Translations under genes and position numbers: made by a program
NCBI GenBank assembly: GCA_027886175.1
Contig: JAJNNQ010000040.1
Span: 22,588,001-22,652,000 of the forward strand
Length of the DNA stretch: 64,000 nucleotides
Direction: 5' to 3'
Source of the DNA: Phylloscopus collybita
Taxonomy: Eukaryota > Chordata > Aves > Passeriformes > Phylloscopidae
In this document: piece by piece, positions 55,801 to 61,800 of the stretch
Layout of the letters: each line of letters begins with the position of its first letter
Numbering within the stretch: the stretch's first letter is position 1
The notes under the pieces: generated by a model
Databases searched by the model: none
What the model saw: the letters and a program-made list of their open reading frames with translations, nothing else
Told to the model about the DNA's origin: nothing

Positions 55801-58800
55801 CTATCACACAGACATCCTGCAAATTATCTTATTTTCTCCATTGTAGCTCTGAGTTACAGAAATCAGATGAAGCAATGGGAGAATGAGGTATATTTCTGGT
55901 CATTACTAGTTACATTTTGAAGGTCAGTGCTGTAATCTGCAATGCCATTCAACTTTCACAGCAGTTCAGTGCTAAATCTTGAGAGACCTAAGAGATGGTT
56001 GCTAAAAATATCCCCATGTTTGCAATGCATTACGTAATTTTATACTCACTGCACTTCAGCATATTCAGTTTCTTAAGCAAATAAACATTCAAGGAAATAA
56101 AAGGTAGTGAATTTCTTGCAGCTTTGTTACTTTTCATAGAATGTAAATAAAGGAAATGTGAGAAAAGACTTTCAGTATTCCTACTCACCCCTTCATTTTC
56201 AACACAAAGAAAACTCATGACTTGCACAGCATCACACAAAGACCAGAGCAGACTAAAGCATCACTCAGCAGGGAAACAGTCCTCTCAGCTTCAGTGCCAC
56301 CCCTCTTCCCACCCCTAACCATATTTCCTTCTCTCAGGCAATTATCAAAAGCCTCATGATGTTCTCATTTCTTCTCTTCTGCAAGCACTGAAAGTGATCA
56401 AATGTTTAAAACACACACACTGCTATCCCATTATCATCCCTAGACCTTTAGGTCAATATTTCAGTTACATTTGTTGTTGGAAGTCAGACAAACAGCTAAA
56501 ACTATGGCTGCTCTCATCCCCAGCCCCACTGAGTTTTGCCCTACTCCTATTCTAGCAGCTCCCATAAGGAAATTAACTTCAGCCCAGCCAAGACTAGTTC
56601 ACTGTAGGCTTTTGTCACAAAAGTAGAATGAATTTCTAGAAGAGTCCATAAAAGGAACAAAGACCCAAGGCAGTGGTGATTATTATGGTGCACTAATACA
56701 AAGAACATCAGGAAAAGCAGAAAGTTAGCTTCAGAAAGAGCAAGCACTGCTCTTAAAAAAAACCAAAAACGAACTACTAACACCAAAGAAAAAAAAACCT
56801 CACTCAAACTCACAAGTAAGAGTAACAGAAACCATGTGTCTTTTTTTATAACAATGCTAAACTTTGCTCAATACATTCAAGAGTCACAACCCCAGCTAAT
56901 AGGTTTTAAAGGACTCCCGAGGCTGACCCTACACATCCTTTTCCCTTTCCTCCCCAACACTACCGTCTTTTGGGGTCTCAGAATACATTCAAGGTTTTCT
57001 GAGATAAAAATACCTGCCCATTAGACAAGAAATAGGGCCACTTACATATCCCAGATTAAACATGCAGTTGGTCCAAATACCGTATCTGGCACATTGCCTT
57101 TCTAAACACTGATTTTCTTCCCTCATCTACTCCTCAACATTAGAACTGAGAATGCAAAATTTTAAATCAAGACCAGTGCATATACACCATCCAAAACACC
57201 AAATGGACTACATAAGGGCCCCCAAAGGCTGGATCCAGGCTGTCCACTGCCAGCATAGGAGATGCAGGTCAGTAATCCACACTGTCACTAAATCTCTTCT
57301 TGGCCAGCTGCCTGCCAGGGAACTCATAATTCACTTGCTGAATGGCAGATAGTGACCATGTAATGGTTGAGCAGCATGAGTCACATCCAGCAGTCACACC
57401 CAGGAAGAAAGCACAGGAGTACCTAGTGCCAGGTGGTTGGGGCAGCAAGAGCAGGAAACAAGTTGTCTTAAAAAAAGAAAAAGAGTAAAATAGAGAGAGA
57501 TATACTAAAACCACCTCACAGAAAAAAAAAAAACAACTCTCAGAAACAACCATTCCTCCCTCTCCACTCCTTACTTCTGTTCAGGGGATCTGCTATGTGT
57601 CAGCTTCCCTAGCCACTCTCTCCCTGAAGAGAGAAACTAACAGAAAACATGAACAAAATTAAGAGATAGGAGAAGACAAAAATGATGAAATCACAAACAT
57701 TTCTTAACAACAGAGAAGGTGAAATGCATCCCAAGACTCAAAATTTTGTAAGAGGATGAATTACCTGCAAAGCTAATTGAAAGTCTCTATAGCACTGTTT
57801 GTTTGGTGATGATCACACCACAATTACTGCTTTTATTATTTGTTGAGCACATGTAAGGTAAAATGAGTGAGCATGTTGTTTTATTTAAGAGATTATAAAC
57901 TGCATATTTCTCAAGAAGTATGTCAGATGCTAATCTAGAGATACAAAAAAAAAAAAAAAATGAAGAGTAGAACTACTTTCATACCCAAGTGCCAAGTGTC
58001 CTCATCCCCAAATGTCCATGACTACAAAGAAAGTTCACAAACTGCCCTCAAAAGCTAGCATCAACATGGTTAGTACTGGGACACAAGCAGGAAGAGACAG
58101 AACTGGATGTGAACTGGTAATTACACAGGACCCTGCTCCTCACTGACTTCGACTTTCAAGCTGTAATTTTCCAAAATACTGATCACTTTTAAAAGGCCAA
58201 TGCAAAATATAAAAGGGATTTTAGTGGGTTGACTCTGACTGGATGCCAGGTTCCCATCAAAAGATGGAGCACTCTGTCACTCCCCTCACAACTGGACAGG
58301 AGAGAGAAAATATAATGAAGGGTTCATGGTTTGAGATATGGACAGAGAGAGATTACTCTCCAGATACTGCCACAGGCAAAACTGACTCAAATTAGAGATA
58401 CTAATTCAATTTATTATTACCAAAACCAGAGCAGGATAATGAGCAATAAAATAAGACCTAAACGCCTTCCCCCCCCCACTCCTTCCTCCTCCCGCCCAGC
58501 GATACAGGGAGGCAGGGAATGTGGGTTATTGTCAGTTCACCACACATTGTTCCTGCCACTGCTTAGGGAAAGGAGTCACAGCCTGCTTCAATGTGAGACC
58601 TCCACAAGGATGCAAGTCCTGCCAGGAAACCCGCTCCAGCATGGCCTCCTCTGTTCCTGAGTCCACAGGTGCCCGTCAGGAACCTGCTCCAGCATGGGCC
58701 TCCCACAGGCTCACAGCCTCCTCTGAGGCATCCACCTGCTCCAGTGTGAGCCTCCTCCACAGGCTGCAGGTGGATCTCTGTGCCCCCAAGGACCTCCATG

Positions 58801-61800
58801 GGCTGCAGGGGCACAGCTGCTTCTCCATGGTCTGCACCATGGGCTGCAGAGGAATCTGAGCTCAGGCACTGGAGCACCTCCTCCGTCTCCTTCACTGACC
58901 TTGCTGTCTGCAGAGTTGTCCCTCTCACATATTTTCACTCCACTCTTTGCTGGAAGCAACTACATCTGCCAAACAACTTTTTCTCTTCTTAAATATATTA
59001 TCACTGAGGGATTGCCACCATTTCTGACTGGCCCAGATTTGGCATGGGGCACTTCTATCTGAAGCCAGCTGGCATTGGCTCTGCTAGGCATGGGGGAAGC
59101 TTCTGGCAGCTTCTCACAGAAGCTACCCCTGTAGCCCCCCTGCTACCAAAACCTGGCCATGCAAACCCAATTCATATTTCTTCCAAAAAGTAAGCCGCTT
59201 CAGCAGTCCCAACCAATCTCTTCTTTTCAGCAAAGTCTGTGCTGGTAGCAAGTCACTATGTTTTACATAGCCTACAAGGCATGAGTTAATGACATAATGC
59301 CTTCCAAGAAACTCTGGCAATCCCAAGTTTTCTCAAAGCAGTATGTGACTGGCAACTGCTGTCTAGCCTCTTATTTTATTGTCTGATATGTAGATAATCC
59401 TCATGAGTATTAAACTGCTCCAATCAAACATTCTTTTTCAAAGCTCGCTTTCTTGTGTCTGTTCAGTTACCTTTTATAGCTCATATTTCAGCCTCTAAAA
59501 TCACAACAGGCCTAGAAGACAGCCTTGTTCAGTGTATAGTGCTAGCCTTAGGGGAAAATTTGCCATCCTGAAAATACTGAAGTGAATATAACTGAGTAGC
59601 AAACAACTGTGTGTTGGCAGACAACATTAAGGTCTCTTAAGCTATTTTCCATATGATCAATTCACCAATTAAAACACAAGCACATCAATTTCTCTTATCT
59701 AATTCACTATTTATAAGTCAGTCACGCAGCCTCCTTAAGCACTTAGTATATATCCAATCTTCACAACTCATATTCAGAGACAAATATCATTGTACTAGAC
59801 AGATAACAAGAGGCCAGTTGCCAATGGGTTATGTGAACACTCCCTTCTCAAGAATTCACAGAGCATCTACAGCAAAGTCTTGAACAACTTATGGCCATTT
59901 CCATCTTGATCCACTTCAACCTTTGTTACTATCTCACACCCCTGCCCAATACTCTGATCATAAGTTAAAAGTACTGAAAAATCACACACATATTCCTATC
60001 TCAAGGCAAAGCCAACAAGACTCCATGGAAAACTCTGTATTTGTTGGAGATTTCTTTAGGAAGTGAGACATTTAAATAATGCCCCTCACTAGAATCAATA
60101 TGCAAAGTCATTAACAGGGATTTTGATTCATAAGTCCAATTAACATCAAAGGAAGAATAACAGCTAAATACTCTCACTAGCTCCCGGAAGATATACCCAA
60201 CAGATCTCTATCACACTAATTAAAGAATCACATTCCAGCCTGGATGGTCAGTCACTGGGACTCCCTTGGGGCAGAAGGTGCTCCCAAACATAGCAGTCAT
60301 GTGCTATCTAAACTGTTCCCAGACAACTGCTGGGAACAGCTCCCATGCAAATGCTATAGCTGAAGCCCCAATTAATTGCACAGACATCAGGGAACTGTAA
60401 TGTGGTCTGCCTGATGTTCCGTAACACAAGATGAAACTATGGATAGATCAGAAACAAGATAGAGCATGGAAGTCATCTACTCCAACACTACAGTGGAGGT
60501 AAGTATGTTGCTGCTATAATACATGTCAAAAACCCTTCAAACTCAAATGGTCATAGTCTGAGGAAAAGCAGAGATACCTTGTCCTCCCCAATCTCACACC
60601 AGGGCCACGATTTTACAAAAGACAACTTTACGAAGAACCTCTACACATCCAGAACTGGGGTGTGGAAAAAAGCAGAAAATGGCTTTTTATTTTATAAGTA
60701 TACAGTTTACACATTCTCATTCTTGTGAGCAGCCTTCATTCTTCAGTTCTAGAAAGAAAAGAACCTAAGTGTGAAGTGTAGATTAAGATTCCAACTGGAT
60801 GAGCAGCCAGAGGCTGATCTGTGTTACAACAGCTGATACAACCTGCACCTGATGCAAGATGAAAGCAGAAAAGAGGCACAGCCAGGACATCTCCATCCCG
60901 TTATCTTGGCTGTGTTTCTGGTCACAGCCATTGCTCTGCTTTCAAGGCCATTCTTTTCCAGTGTTAGGAACCATGCCATCACAGTGAGGCTTTTTAACAA
61001 ACACCAAGTGAAGAACTTTTATATAATTTGCACTCCAGCCCAAGATGTGGCCCAGTGTGCTGATCTGGAGCCTGGAAGTAGCTTGTTATCAGAGAGTAAA
61101 GGGTAAGTTTAGCAACAGCTCCTGTACTATCTAAGGCTGTGTAGCTGAGCCTTACCAAGGACCCCACAACAAAAGCTTTTATCCTAATCCTCTTGTGTAC
61201 CTTTCATTTTCCAAAACATCTAGTAATAATGAGTGCATTGCTACTGACAAAGTCTAACATTGAGAGCTTATTGAAATACAGCTACACCTGCAAAGGGATT
61301 AGCCTTATTTAAAAAGACCAGGATTTACAGTGGAAAAAACACCCCAACTAAACAAACACATCATTAAGAAAACTGGAGGAAGAAGAGAGAAAGGCCTCTC
61401 TGTAAAGAGGTTGTAGGCAAGTGAAAAAGGAAGAAATGTGGTAACAGCTAGCTAACTAATTCATAGGGAATGACAACAGCACTTAAAGGCAGAGACCACG
61501 CAAGATATTGGAGGCTGATAAATGGGTGAAGAACCCAAGTTTTCTCCAGCCACAGTGTCAAGTAAACATAATTCTAATGGGCCTACTGAGAATTAGTCAT
61601 CCAGCTGTTTCCATCCTGTGCTGGCAATTGTGTCTGGCACTGGTCATGTCAGACCTGTGCTACATCCATCCCCCATTTGATTTGAGGCCTCTTGTGGACT
61701 GCAGTGACAGGATTTTAGAGTGGCAAAAGAACTGCTCCTATTCTTTCCCTGTTTGGTGGCTGCTCTGGAATAACTAGCTATTCAATCCCTGACTTTCCCT

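Noticed and set aside
58521..58859. 112-codon + strand frame over the ERV block
   Set aside because: Overlaps a repeat-rich ERV-derived segment in several frames; no domain seen, chance frame.
60460..60500. Possible ancient CR1 remnant (gaagtcatctactccaac)
   Set aside because: Only about 20 bases resemble the CR1 3' end; too short to support.
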